DNA from: Methanosarcinales archaeon | GTDB lineage: Archaea > Halobacteriota > Methanosarcinia > Methanosarcinales > Methanogasteraceae | Assembly (NCBI GenBank): GCA_004211975.1 | Contig: RXIK01000134.1 | Coordinates: 1-32,997 of the forward strand | Length of the DNA stretch: 32,997 nucleotides | Direction: 5' to 3' | Shown: piece after piece, positions 8,101 through 15,408 of the stretch | Layout of the letters: every line of letters begins with the position of its first letter | How positions within the stretch are numbered: the stretch's first letter is position 1 | Made by a program: the position numbers and the translations under genes | Notes under the pieces: model-generated | Told to the model about the DNA's origin: nothing | Database searches by the model: none | What the model saw: only the letters and a program-made list of their open reading frames with translations

Positions 8101-8967
8101 TTAACGCCTTGCCATCGTACTGCACAGTTCCACGATGTTTTTGGTGACATCAACTCCGCACGCATCGAATATTCCTTTCCCGGAGGGTGTGCCGTTAACC
8201 TCAAGAATCACGAAGCCATCCTTGGTCTCGGCGAGGTCCACGCCTGCAAAGGTGGCGCCAACAGCTTCAGCTGCCAAAACGCTTGCTTCTTTCTGTGACT
8301 GGTTAAGCACGCATGGTAGAGGTCGCCCGTTCTGGCTTAGATTAGTGATCCACCCTGTTTCGGCATACCGGTAGATCGAGCCTGCAACCGTTTTTCCGAC
8401 GACAAACACCCGCATATCCCGGTTCATCGGTATAAATTCCTGAATATATAACACGCCTCGTTCAGCGAGTATTTTATCGATAGAATCTCGATTCTGGATG
8501 GATCGTTCGGGGTCGCTGCGAAAACGCGTGATTCCAATACCTTTGTACCCAAAGATCGGTTTGATCACGATCTCACCCCAATCATCAAGTATCTTGATCG
8601 CAACATCCGGATCACAGGTCACGGCTGTTTTTGGGACTGGAAGACCTGATTTTTGGAGAAGATGTAGTGAATAATACTTGTTCGCAGCGTTCCGGATGGC
8701 TTCAGGCGTGTTGATGACCGGTATGTCACTGGCAAGTATCTTTAGCAGATCAAACTTGAAAGAGACCTGCTCAAATGCGCCTGCGCCAACATCTCGCACG
8801 ATGACCGCGTCTATGTCGCAGGTCCCGGGGATATTTGGTGAACCAACACATGCCGTGATTTCATCTAACCTGAGCAGAATCGGGGTTGCACCGATCTTTT
8901 TTATTGATCGAACAAGAGCCAGGGCAGTCCAATCACCTTGATCGGTGACTATGATTCCTATTTTCAT
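8101..8967 (-). CDS. RimK-family ATP-grasp ligase (MptN/CofF-like)
   Basis: 288 aa, full length for archaeal RimK-like ligases, which join an amino acid (usually glutamate) to a carboxylate. Candidates are MptN (tetrahydromethanopterin to tetrahydrosarcinapterin), CofF (coenzyme F420 tail capping), or a LysX-like enzyme. Visible marks are an N-terminal alpha/beta domain (MKIGIIVTDQGDW, DAVIVRDVGAG, INTPEAIRNAANKYYS), the ATP-grasp core (IVIKPIFGYKGIGITR, YIQEFIP, DMRVFVVG) and the metal-binding end EVNGTPSGKG. The lack of a LysW-type partner and the methanogen context favour MptN, but substrate cannot be read from sequence. It lies 20 bases after the winged-helix gene; its start sits in a triple 8-bp tandem repeat containing three ATGs, of which only the last opens this frame. 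Confidence 0.82.
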   Translation of the reverse strand: MKIGIIVTDQGDWTALALVRSIKKIGATPILLRLDEITACVGSPNIPGTCDIDAVIVRDVGAGAFEQVSFKFDLLKILASDIPVINTPEAIRNAANKYYSLHLLQKSGLPVPKTAVTCDPDVAIKILDDWGEIVIKPIFGYKGIGITRFRSDPERSIQNRDSIDKILAERGVLYIQEFIPMNRDMRVFVVGKTVAGSIYRYAETGWITNLSQNGRPLPCVLNQSQKEASVLAAEAVGATFAGVDLAETKDGFVILEVNGTPSGKGIFDACGVDVTKNIVELCSTMARR

Positions 8968-8985
8968 GGTTTCATGGTTTCATGG
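8961..8985 (-). repeat. 8-bp tandem repeat at the ligase start codon
   Basis: TTTCATGG occurs three times in a row on the plus strand. On the coding strand this gives three ATGs 8 bases apart, each in a different frame; the first two encode only a few codons before a stop. Confidence 0.8.
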
Positions 8986-8987
8986 TC

Positions 8988-9347
8988 TCAGGGCATCCGC
9001 TCGACGATGCCGTCGATCTGCATCGATTTCCTGTAGAATTTGGTGGACGTTTCGATGAACCGTGCGGCTGCAAGCCCCTTGTCTGTGATTACATATCCAC
9101 CGCGGTGCACCTTCTCCACCAGTCCTGACAGCAGGAAGATAACTTTAATTTTGCTCCCAACACTGCCGCGATCTGCGATCTGGTCTGTGTACGCCCGAAT
9201 ATCCGCAAACATTGTGACGTGTCCCTCGTTTTCCGCGAGAACGCGGATGATCAGGCGGTACTGAAGGTCACCTGGACCGTTGTTGATGCCAAGCGATTGA
9301 AAGTACAGGGCAACCTCACCTTCAAGGGAAATATCAATTTCACTCAT
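8988..9347 (-). CDS. Small winged-helix-like protein
   Basis: 119 aa from MSEIDISLEG. The middle and end look like a winged helix: YRLIIRVLAENEGHVTMFADI, then VIFLLSGLVEKVHRGGYVITDKGLAAARFI, where the wing and the 'T.KG' turn are typical of archaeal wHTH domains. The track's longer start is rejected because MSEID begins inside the stop of the upstream 7TM gene (ATGAGTGA overlap, 8 bases), a common coupled arrangement. It could be a DNA-binding regulator or a protein-binding wHTH adaptor. It is co-linear with the RimK-like ligase and ksgA. Specific family not recognised. Confidence 0.68.
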   Translation of the reverse strand: MSEIDISLEGEVALYFQSLGINNGPGDLQYRLIIRVLAENEGHVTMFADIRAYTDQIADRGSVGSKIKVIFLLSGLVEKVHRGGYVITDKGLAAARFIETSTKFYRKSMQIDGIVERMP

Positions 9348-10104
9348 CGATTCCATCCCCGTCAGGCTCTGCATCCTGAACTTTCCGGATGCTAAGGCGG
9401 TCCTGCAGTATGTCGGGCGGATAGTATGCGAGGAATGCAAGCACCACCCCGATCAGGATGAAGAGGCGTGCTACTACCTGCATCATATCCTGAACTGCCA
9501 CCATATCCACAAGAATAAAGTCAAAGACAAGGGATATTGCAACCAGCACCAGCGCAATATGGTACCTGCGGCGTCTCGAGATCTTTCGGATCAGGGTGAT
9601 TCCAAGAAGTGCGAAGATCATCGCGGTCGGCACGATGAAAAGCCCTGCCATATATACGGTGATCGCGATATCGCTGTCGATTGAGAAGATGGTTGCCCAG
9701 TAGGTGACCTCGGGACCAACGACCCCGGACATGTAAAGAAACGTTAGATATGCGATGCCGAATATGGAAAAAAGCAGAGACATCGCCCAACTAGATGTTT
9801 TATCCCCTGTAGTGACATAAACAATGAAAAACACAATTGGTACCGGGAGAAATGCGAAAGGAACTGCCGCAATATAATAACACACCCTATCAACTTCAAC
9901 ATACCCGTAAAACGCTGCAATCACCCGCACACAGACAAACATGAAAGAAATCGAGATCAGCGCCCAGAAATCAATCAGCGCTATCATCGAAGGTGTGCTC
10001 TGATCTTTACATTTCGGTTTGTTTCGGTATAGCGTCAATGCAAACGCAAACGCAGACAGCATTATCGCGGCGCAGATCGTTGCATTCAATATCAGTCCAC
10101 TCAT
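9340..10104 (-). CDS. Seven-TM membrane protein of unknown function
   Basis: 254 aa with about seven hydrophobic segments (residues roughly 5-25, 42-65, 78-98, 107-127, 148-170, 180-198, 205-226) and a charged C-terminal tail of ~30 residues (DILQDRLSIRKVQDAEPDG). The layout resembles the 7TM sensor modules fused to histidine kinases in methanogens, but no kinase or other signalling domain follows here. Instead the tail leads straight into an overlapping small winged-helix gene. Together they could be a membrane sensor and a cytoplasmic effector; this is inference from topology and overlap only. It is preceded by a 62-base gap after the FBPase gene and may belong to the same transcript. Confidence 0.66.
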   Translation of the reverse strand: MSGLILNATICAAIMLSAFAFALTLYRNKPKCKDQSTPSMIALIDFWALISISFMFVCVRVIAAFYGYVEVDRVCYYIAAVPFAFLPVPIVFFIVYVTTGDKTSSWAMSLLFSIFGIAYLTFLYMSGVVGPEVTYWATIFSIDSDIAITVYMAGLFIVPTAMIFALLGITLIRKISRRRRYHIALVLVAISLVFDFILVDMVAVQDMMQVVARLFILIGVVLAFLAYYPPDILQDRLSIRKVQDAEPDGDGIDE

Positions 10105-10166
10105 ATCCCACCCCCCGCATAGGTCTTAATTACTGATTCAAGTCTTGCGATTGCAGATCCATACGG

Positions 10167-11273
10167 TCACCGCAACCGGACCGACGTTCGCATCTTGTCA
10201 AGTACATAGATGCTGTCAATAAAACGAATCGTCCCGGATCCTGAGCCCATAACAACCGATCGCACCCGTGCACTATCGTTTTCAAAGAAGTTCACGCCTT
10301 CAACGAGATCGCTCTGCGTCACACCCGTTGCCGAGAATATCACGTCCTTTCCAGGCGCAAGATCCTCGGTGTAAAGCAGTTTATCGATATCGGTAATCCC
10401 CATCTCAAGCAATCTTGGCATGAACCGATCATATTCACGCTGCACCTCAGCCTCGCTCTTTTGATTTGCCTTTGCCGGAAGAACAAACCTGCTGAGAATC
10501 TTTCCTCCGGTGGTTCGCAGCGCCGCCGCAGTCAGAACACCTTCCGGAGCTGCTCCGATGCCCATGCCAACATGAACATTGGTGCCGCGGATTCCTGCCC
10601 CAACCCCTGGCAGCAGGTCGCCATCAGTGACAAGCCGCACCTTTGCGCCGGCATCCCGCACCTCTTTTATCAGCTCGGCATGTCTGGACCGCTCAAGTAT
10701 CACCACGATAACATCCTCAACATTGCGGTGCAGAGCCTCTGCCACGATGTTTAAGTTATATTCGGGTGGAGCGTCAAGATCAAGGCGCTGTCCGGTCTTC
10801 TGCTCGTACCGCACCACATCGGGACCAACGATCAGTTTGTTAAGATAAATATCAGGTGCGCGCAGGAGCCCGCCAGGTTCTGCGACTGCCATCACCGCCG
10901 CCGCCCCAAACTTGTTCTCTGCCGCAAGATTCGTGCCCTCAAGCGGATCAACTGCGATGCTAACCTTGGGACCTTTTCCGGTTCCAACATTCTCTCCAAT
11001 ATAGAGCATCGGCGCCTCGTCGCGCTCACCCTCCCCAATAACGATCTCACCATCAATATCAAATTGTGCAAACACTCTTCGCATCGCCTCAACCGCAGCA
11101 TCATCGGCAGCATGCCGGTCGCCATGACCAATCCAGCGCGCAGCAGCGATCGCTCCTGCCTCAGTCACTTTCAAAAGCCTTAAGAACAGTTCTTTTTCGA
11201 TTTTTCCCATCCGGCTGCTCATGGTTTCAGGAACACCAACAGTTACAGCCACATTATCGGTTGCTGCTGACAT
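10167..11273 (-). CDS. glpX: Class II fructose-1,6-bisphosphatase (GlpX-like)
   Basis: 368 aa from MSAATDN. Class II FBPases hydrolyse fructose 1,6-bisphosphate in gluconeogenesis and need a divalent metal. The diagnostic motifs are visible: VTEAGAIAAARWIGHGD, GEGERDEAPMLYIGE, VAVDPLEGTN-type SIAVDPLEGTNLAA, LVTDGDLLPGV, and GIGAAPEGVLTAAALR, in the right order and spacing. Start chosen because CTTATATCTC lies 26 bases upstream, fitting a leaderless archaeal message; the track's start precedes that box. Most archaea use the bifunctional FBP aldolase/phosphatase, so a bacterial-type GlpX is notable and may be an old transfer. It probably heads the operon that runs down to the DUF92 fusion. Confidence 0.93.
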   Translation of the reverse strand: MSAATDNVAVTVGVPETMSSRMGKIEKELFLRLLKVTEAGAIAAARWIGHGDRHAADDAAVEAMRRVFAQFDIDGEIVIGEGERDEAPMLYIGENVGTGKGPKVSIAVDPLEGTNLAAENKFGAAAVMAVAEPGGLLRAPDIYLNKLIVGPDVVRYEQKTGQRLDLDAPPEYNLNIVAEALHRNVEDVIVVILERSRHAELIKEVRDAGAKVRLVTDGDLLPGVGAGIRGTNVHVGMGIGAAPEGVLTAAALRTTGGKILSRFVLPAKANQKSEAEVQREYDRFMPRLLEMGITDIDKLLYTEDLAPGKDVIFSATGVTQSDLVEGVNFFENDSARVRSVVMGSGSGTIRFIDSIYVLDKMRTSVRLR

Positions 11274-11293
11274 GTGGCAATATATGCTCCAGT

Positions 11294-11303
11294 GAGATAT
11301 AAG
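11294..11303 (-). promoter_or_regulatory. TATA box of glpX-like gene/operon
   Basis: Minus strand CTTATATCTC, centred about 26 bases from the ATG at 11273. It is the strongest promoter-like element upstream of the five or six co-directional genes. Confidence 0.55.
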
Positions 11304-11629
11304 TGTGAGCATCAGAGGGATGCACACTGTGCGCTATACATGCCACACCATCCGGAGCGGTTGTTCGCCGACAGTGCCAACCCAGCACTGTGATCCCGTG
11401 TTCTGGGAATTATCCGTGATCCGAAAACAAGAACTCTGAAAGTGAAGGTGGTTATTGATAATGGTGCTACACTTGATAAGCTGCGCGAGTTTGTTCGCGC
11501 TTATAGGCGGAGTGGCGGCTGTCGCTACGCAAGTTTGGGTTGATGGCTCCGCAGCACCAGTATAACAAACGAGGCATATCAAGAGGTAAGGCTACCAAAA
11601 CAGAACCTTTCGATTCAGATACAGTCATA
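11304..11629. other. Decayed region, no intact gene
   Basis: About 325 bases between the FBPase promoter and the TnpB relic. A plus-strand frame near 11436-11500 reads coding-like (KVVIDNGATLDKLREFVRAYRR) but has no start and soon meets a stop, so it is probably a gene fragment of unknown origin. No RNA gene or repeat was recognised. Confidence 0.45.
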
Positions 11630-12130
11630 CGGTACCTCCAATTATACATCGCATTAGGTGCAGCCCGCACCCCCTATCTCGTCCGCGTTCATTTACGAAT
11701 GCTTTCAGGATTGCTTTTTTAATTATGTTTAGAGCACCGTTCACGTCGGCATTGATCTTTGTGCCGTCTGACGCACGGAAGACCTCGCGTTTAATCCGCT
11801 TACCCCGCGTATTTCTCATGGTGCTCGATTGATCCATCATCAAGAAAACTGCATTTAGAGGTGTGCGCCCCTTCCGGTTCCTTCACCGGCATTCCGATCT
11901 CTTCACCCCCATAATTCAGATCATGGATCAGGATGTAGTACGGGATCGAAACAAAGTTCCGGTTATTACGTCTTCCAAGACCCAACTCTTACTTCCAGTT
12001 GTCATTGTGCCCGATCACCAACGTACCGATGTCGTGCTCAATGCAGTAGTCAAACAAATCTGCTGATCTTATGCATCGCGTCCTTCATCTTCCGGTTACG
12101 CTTAACTTGCATCCAAACCAACCCCCATCT
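11630..12130 (-). pseudogene. TnpB (IS200/IS605-type OrfB), broken remnant
   Basis: On the minus strand several frames join into the C-terminal half of a TnpB RNA-guided nuclease: DYCIEHDIGTLVIGHNDNWK, then a TAA, then [63 protein letters not shown]. These match the RuvC-III and zinc-finger region of the family (TSKCS and the ADVNGA motif near the end). At least one nonsense change and two or more frame changes break it, and the N-terminal half is missing. The TnpA partner is absent. The region abuts the IS66 relic, so this looks like a small graveyard of insertions. Confidence 0.8.
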
Positions 12131-12329
12131 TCATCTTATTTCGCTTGATATACATTTTCACGGAGTAACAGTGTAACAGGGACACTACCTCATCAAACAC
12201 CTCTTCTGAATCAAGTTCAGTAGTAACTACTCACCCCCACCGCAAAATTTATTATTAATGAGATTATATTTCACATCACAATGGTTGTGAATAAAACATT
12301 TTGTTTGATGGATGGAGAACCTGGTGCAT

Positions 12330-13048
12330 AGACTTACTCACAACGAGATTCATGCCGCTTACCAGCAAGGGGAAGAGGCTATTGTTCAACTGTTCGATTA
12401 CCTCACATGGGAACTTGCAGACCATGCAGGATCAGCTGAATAAGAACAGCAAAACAGCAGCAAGCCCCCTTCCAGCGATGGTCTCAAAAAGACGCCCCAC
12501 ACCAAAAGCCAGGAGGTTGCCGGGCAACAAGAAGAACGGGGAGCAGGAGGGCATGTTAATCACACATTGGAACCTGTAGAAGAGCCAGATTATGTAGAAG
12601 TGCATGTTGCAGATCGGTGCACAGTGTGCGGCGCAACTCTCGAAGGTGCCTACGCAGATGACTGCCAGAAGCAGCAGGTCTTTGATATTCCGCCCGTGAA
12701 AATTGAAGTAACGTATTTCCACCAGAATGCACTGCATCTGTGCAATATAACAATCGAGTCAGGGCGATGGCAGTATACCAGACCAACTACCAGTTTGTCC
12801 CAATGGATACGTGTCGGAGATTTTTTCGAGGATATTTTTGGTCACCGCCAAACGGAGACAGATGATATCAGGCACATTCAGGACTGCTGCAGGGGCAGAT
12901 GTGTTCTGTGGTATTCGTGGGTATATATCTGCAGTGCGAAAGAACGGGCATCATGTGATCAGTGCGATTCAAGATGCACTTAGAGAGGATCTGTTTATGC
13001 CGTCTGGCTGTGTGGGTGAGTATTTACGTGGAGAGATACATACATGAT
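12330..13048 (+). pseudogene. IS66 transposase, frameshifted and core-deleted
   Basis: Reading across frames gives LTHNEIHAAYQQGEEAIVQLFD, QDQLNKNSK, then EPVEEPDYVEVHVADRCTVCGATL (zinc-binding region) with QKQQVFDIPPVKIEV, the paired TNYQFVP and FFEDIFGHR segments, and finally GADVFCGIRGYISAVRKNG with ALREDLFMP. These follow the order of IS66 transposases, but between FFEDIFGH and the C-terminal DVFCGIRGY about 250 residues including the DDE core are missing. Several frameshifts separate the pieces. The relic is ~0.72 kb against ~1.5 kb for an intact gene, so it cannot be active. The track's ORFs at 12301, 12567 and 12811 are fragments of it. Confidence 0.82.
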
Positions 13049-13059
13049 CAGGAGAAACC

Positions 13060-13112
13060 AAATGCGAAATCGCTATGTGCAGGCTCCGTACTTAAGTCCG
13101 GGGTTTAGTGAC
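13060..13112 (+). repeat. 53-bp inverted repeat, left copy
   Basis: AAATGCGAAATCGCTATGTG...GGGGTTTAGTGAC. Its reverse complement occurs at 14898-14950 with one mismatch in 53. It is at the right end of the IS66 relic and 32 bases before the DUF63 start. Confidence 0.9.
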
Positions 13113-13144
13113 TTAAACATTAAGTGAAAATAGGGGATTAACAA

Positions 13145-13975
13145 ATGGTAGAGATCATGCAACAATTTATTGAGAAGTGCTATATCAATCCTATTATTTA
13201 TAATAGTGGATATAATCATATAAATACTATCACGTGGTTTACAATCATTGTAATTTCAATCTTTTTAGCATTGAAACTTTTTCCAAGAATCGATGTCAAA
13301 ATCGATGATTACTTTATCATCGCTACTGCACCATATATCGTATTCGGTTCAATCTTAAAGGTGTTAGAAGATACAGGCACCATACAGCCGCCGTTAAATT
13401 ATTTACTAATGTCCCCAATTTTCTATGGGTTAACCTTAGTCATTACGATACTTTCTATCGTATTTGCAAAAATATTTGCTCCAAAGTTGAATATTCATGA
13501 TTGGCGGATATTGTTTAGTGGTATCGGAATTGTCCTCACCATATTCAACATTGCATTGTTGCTTAGTATCCAAGATATCATGCATCCAGGGGCATTTTTG
13601 ATGATTTTTAGCTTTGGTGTGGGGATGTCACTTGTCATTTATGCTATTGGTCGCTATTTTTCAATTTCATTTATTACTGATAAGCTCAATGCGATCATAA
13701 TTTTTTCATTTCTGCTTAAAGCATCGTCCACTTATATAGGCGTCGAATTTTTTGGATATTATTCCAAAACTTTAGGCATATTATTTGGAAAAAATATTTA
13801 CTTAAACCTGATAAGTCTAATACCTAGCTTAATTATTGTTATACTATTTTTATATTTTCTTGATACTAAATTAAAAAATAATGATACTCTTAGAAATATT
13901 ATAAAGTTATTTATGCTCGTCATCTGGATAACACCTGCACTGAGAACTACTGCCAGGATAGTTATAGGGCTATAA
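13145..13975 (+). CDS. DUF63 family archaeal membrane protein
   Basis: 276-aa integral membrane protein with about eight hydrophobic segments. The motif YIVFGSILKVLEDTG (residues ~62-76) matches the conserved FGS..R.LEDTG of the archaeal DUF63 family, whose function is unknown. The length matches the family. The start ATG is preceded by AGGGGATTAACAA, a possible weak Shine-Dalgarno. The gene is noticeably more AT-rich than the core genes around it and lies between two inverted copies of an IS66-end sequence, so it may have been moved or isolated by insertion events. No partner gene is next to it. Confidence 0.82.
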   Translation: MVEIMQQFIEKCYINPIIYNSGYNHINTITWFTIIVISIFLALKLFPRIDVKIDDYFIIATAPYIVFGSILKVLEDTGTIQPPLNYLLMSPIFYGLTLVITILSIVFAKIFAPKLNIHDWRILFSGIGIVLTIFNIALLLSIQDIMHPGAFLMIFSFGVGMSLVIYAIGRYFSISFITDKLNAIIIFSFLLKASSTYIGVEFFGYYSKTLGILFGKNIYLNLISLIPSLIIVILFLYFLDTKLKNNDTLRNIIKLFMLVIWITPALRTTARIVIGL

Positions 13976-14897
13976 ATCTTGTTCACTTCACTTGCAAGCA
14001 TGCACTTTAAATTTAAAAATGAATACCAGGCAAGTTTCACAAAATAAAATTCCAGAACATCAGTTTCAATGCAGCAATTCCCGCTATGATTGTAAACACA
14101 TGCAAGCGAGGGACTGTTTCTTTGCCGTTTCGTAAACATCCACATCATCTCTTCACAATACAAATCAGCCACGGGCGATGGTATAATCTCAAACAGTTGG
14201 AATGATGTGAATATGAGATGGCGTGAATTGCTTGGATATTTTGATGTTTTTTGGGTAATGTCCTAATCTACGATAGTTTATCATAACACTAAGTACGATG
14301 GAAACCTGGAAATGAGTAGATTGATGAAATCCGTGTAATCCGCGTTAATCTGTGGCTAAAAGTTTTATTTGCCACAGATTTCACAGATGGACACAGATTA
14401 CCGGTCTTTTGTACTGCTAGACCATTTTTAAAACTCAGCAGGGCATTGAGCTTGCACGTATAACCCAATCACAATGGATATTATAGCACGGACTCTTTCA
14501 TTTCTATTAACTATCTCGGATTGACACACTACCGATAAAACCCCAGAGTTCTGGATCAATCCTAAAATTATTCACATAACAATTAAAACCTGAATTTGAA
14601 AGATCCTTCTTCCACCCCCCACACCTAACAGTCCGTAGCCACCTATTGCTATCGTTTTATCTCAACTCGAATATTTGAATTTGATACCACTAACTATTTT
14701 TAAATAAATACACAAACAGTAAGCAATAATATTATAAATAGTTGCCACAAACCTTAAGCAGTTACATAAGCTTTTTCTGTTACATAAACATTCAGGTGCA
14801 TTTCACGTGAAGATTAGACGAATACGAACCCCAAAACGCCGCTTCACCACACGACCGACCCCCAACACATGCAAACACATCACACCCATCTCCCGCA
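13976..14897. other. 920-bp gene-free region
   Basis: AT-rich, no convincing coding sequence on either strand. The minus ORF at 13798-14172 mostly overlaps DUF63 and is rejected. It contains one palindromic repeat of family A (14325-14402). Bases 14640-14800 are strongly AT-rich with TTTAAATAAATA- and ATTATAAATA-like promoter-looking sequences but no gene to match. Confidence 0.55.
14325..14402. repeat. Palindromic repeat family A, copy 2
   Basis: GAAATCCGTGTAATCCGCGTTAATCTGTGGC, a short loop TAAAAGTTTTATTT, then GCCACAGATTTCACAGATGG and ACACAGATTA. Same design as the copy at 5317. Confidence 0.82.
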
Positions 14898-14950
14898 GTC
14901 ACTAAACCCCGGACTTAAGTACGGAGCCTGCACACAGCGATTTCGCATTT
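14898..14950 (-). repeat. 53-bp inverted repeat, right copy
   Basis: GTCACTAAACCCCGGACTTA...CGATTTCGCATTT, the reverse complement of 13060-13112 with a single difference. It is embedded in a more diverged region similar to the IS66 right end. Confidence 0.9.
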
Positions 14951-15117
14951 AGCATCTCCTGATTCCATATACCCCTACACAACCTCCCATCCATGACCAA
15001 CCGAGCCATGGAACATGGAAACAGGAGGGTGTCCGGAAACCAATACTCGCACCATCCCGAAAGGTGTGAAACTGCCTTGCACAGTTCTCCACTGTCAACG
15101 ATCTTGACTCCAATATC
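14898..15117 (-). mobile_element. Second IS66 right-end remnant, opposite orientation
   Basis: Beyond the 53-bp repeat the similarity to the left relic continues more weakly (TCTCCTGATTCCATATA against TCTCCTGATCATGTATG). On the minus strand no clear transposase reading remains. The ORFs 14902-15240 and 14949-15266 cross this area but show no family features. It marks the right border of the DUF63 segment. Confidence 0.45.
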
Positions 15118-15203
15118 CATGTGAATATCCCGGATACTATCATCAGCGCAAGCACGACAACACCCGGCCAGAACCTCCCGCGGTTGCTCCAGCAAACCCA
15201 CCA

Positions 15204-15227
15204 CAGTCCGCAACACGAAAGCGAGCG
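15204..15227. repeat. Short repeat left of the restriction module
   Basis: CAGTCCGCAACACGAAAGCG plus AGCG. It is similar in 21 of 24 positions to 19924-19947, and both lie just outside the restriction enzyme / membrane protein pair in the same orientation. Confidence 0.45.
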
Positions 15228-15375
15228 ACTGCACCCACACCCACCAACAGGATCAATTCCCACCAAACAACCCCATTTCTACGAGGACCTAAGGCGTCAT
15301 TATCGAGATGGCGCCACATTCTTCTTTGCTTGCCGGACACAGATTCCCGGGAAAACATGCAAACGATTCTACAGT

Positions 15376-15383
15376 AAATATAA
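15376..15383 (+). promoter_or_regulatory. TATA-like box of the restriction-modification gene
   Basis: AAATATAA lies 26-33 bases before the ATG at 15409. This fits a leaderless transcript and argues against the track's start at 15121. Confidence 0.45.
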
Positions 15384-15408
15384 TGAAGCACGGAGCACCA
15401 TTCATGAT

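Larger units (their letters stand above)
12241..13112 (+). mobile_element. IS66-type element relic with internal deletion
   Basis: The left end shares its first ~130 bases with 399-535. The right end carries a 53-bp sequence (13060-13112) that recurs inverted at 14898-14950. In between lies a transposase whose N- and C-terminal parts are present but whose central catalytic region is missing. Bases 12131-12240 to its left could not be assigned. The exact terminal repeats were not resolved. Confidence 0.6.

Noticed and set aside
14902-15266. Two overlapping minus-strand ORFs of 105-112 aa
   Set aside because: They cover the inverted repeat and IS66 debris and look like chance openings in Trp/Cys-rich reading.
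15121-15408. N-terminal 96 residues of the track's restriction ORF
   Set aside because: His/Pro/Thr-rich, in decayed DNA, and upstream of a TATA-like box with the expected spacing to ATG 15409.
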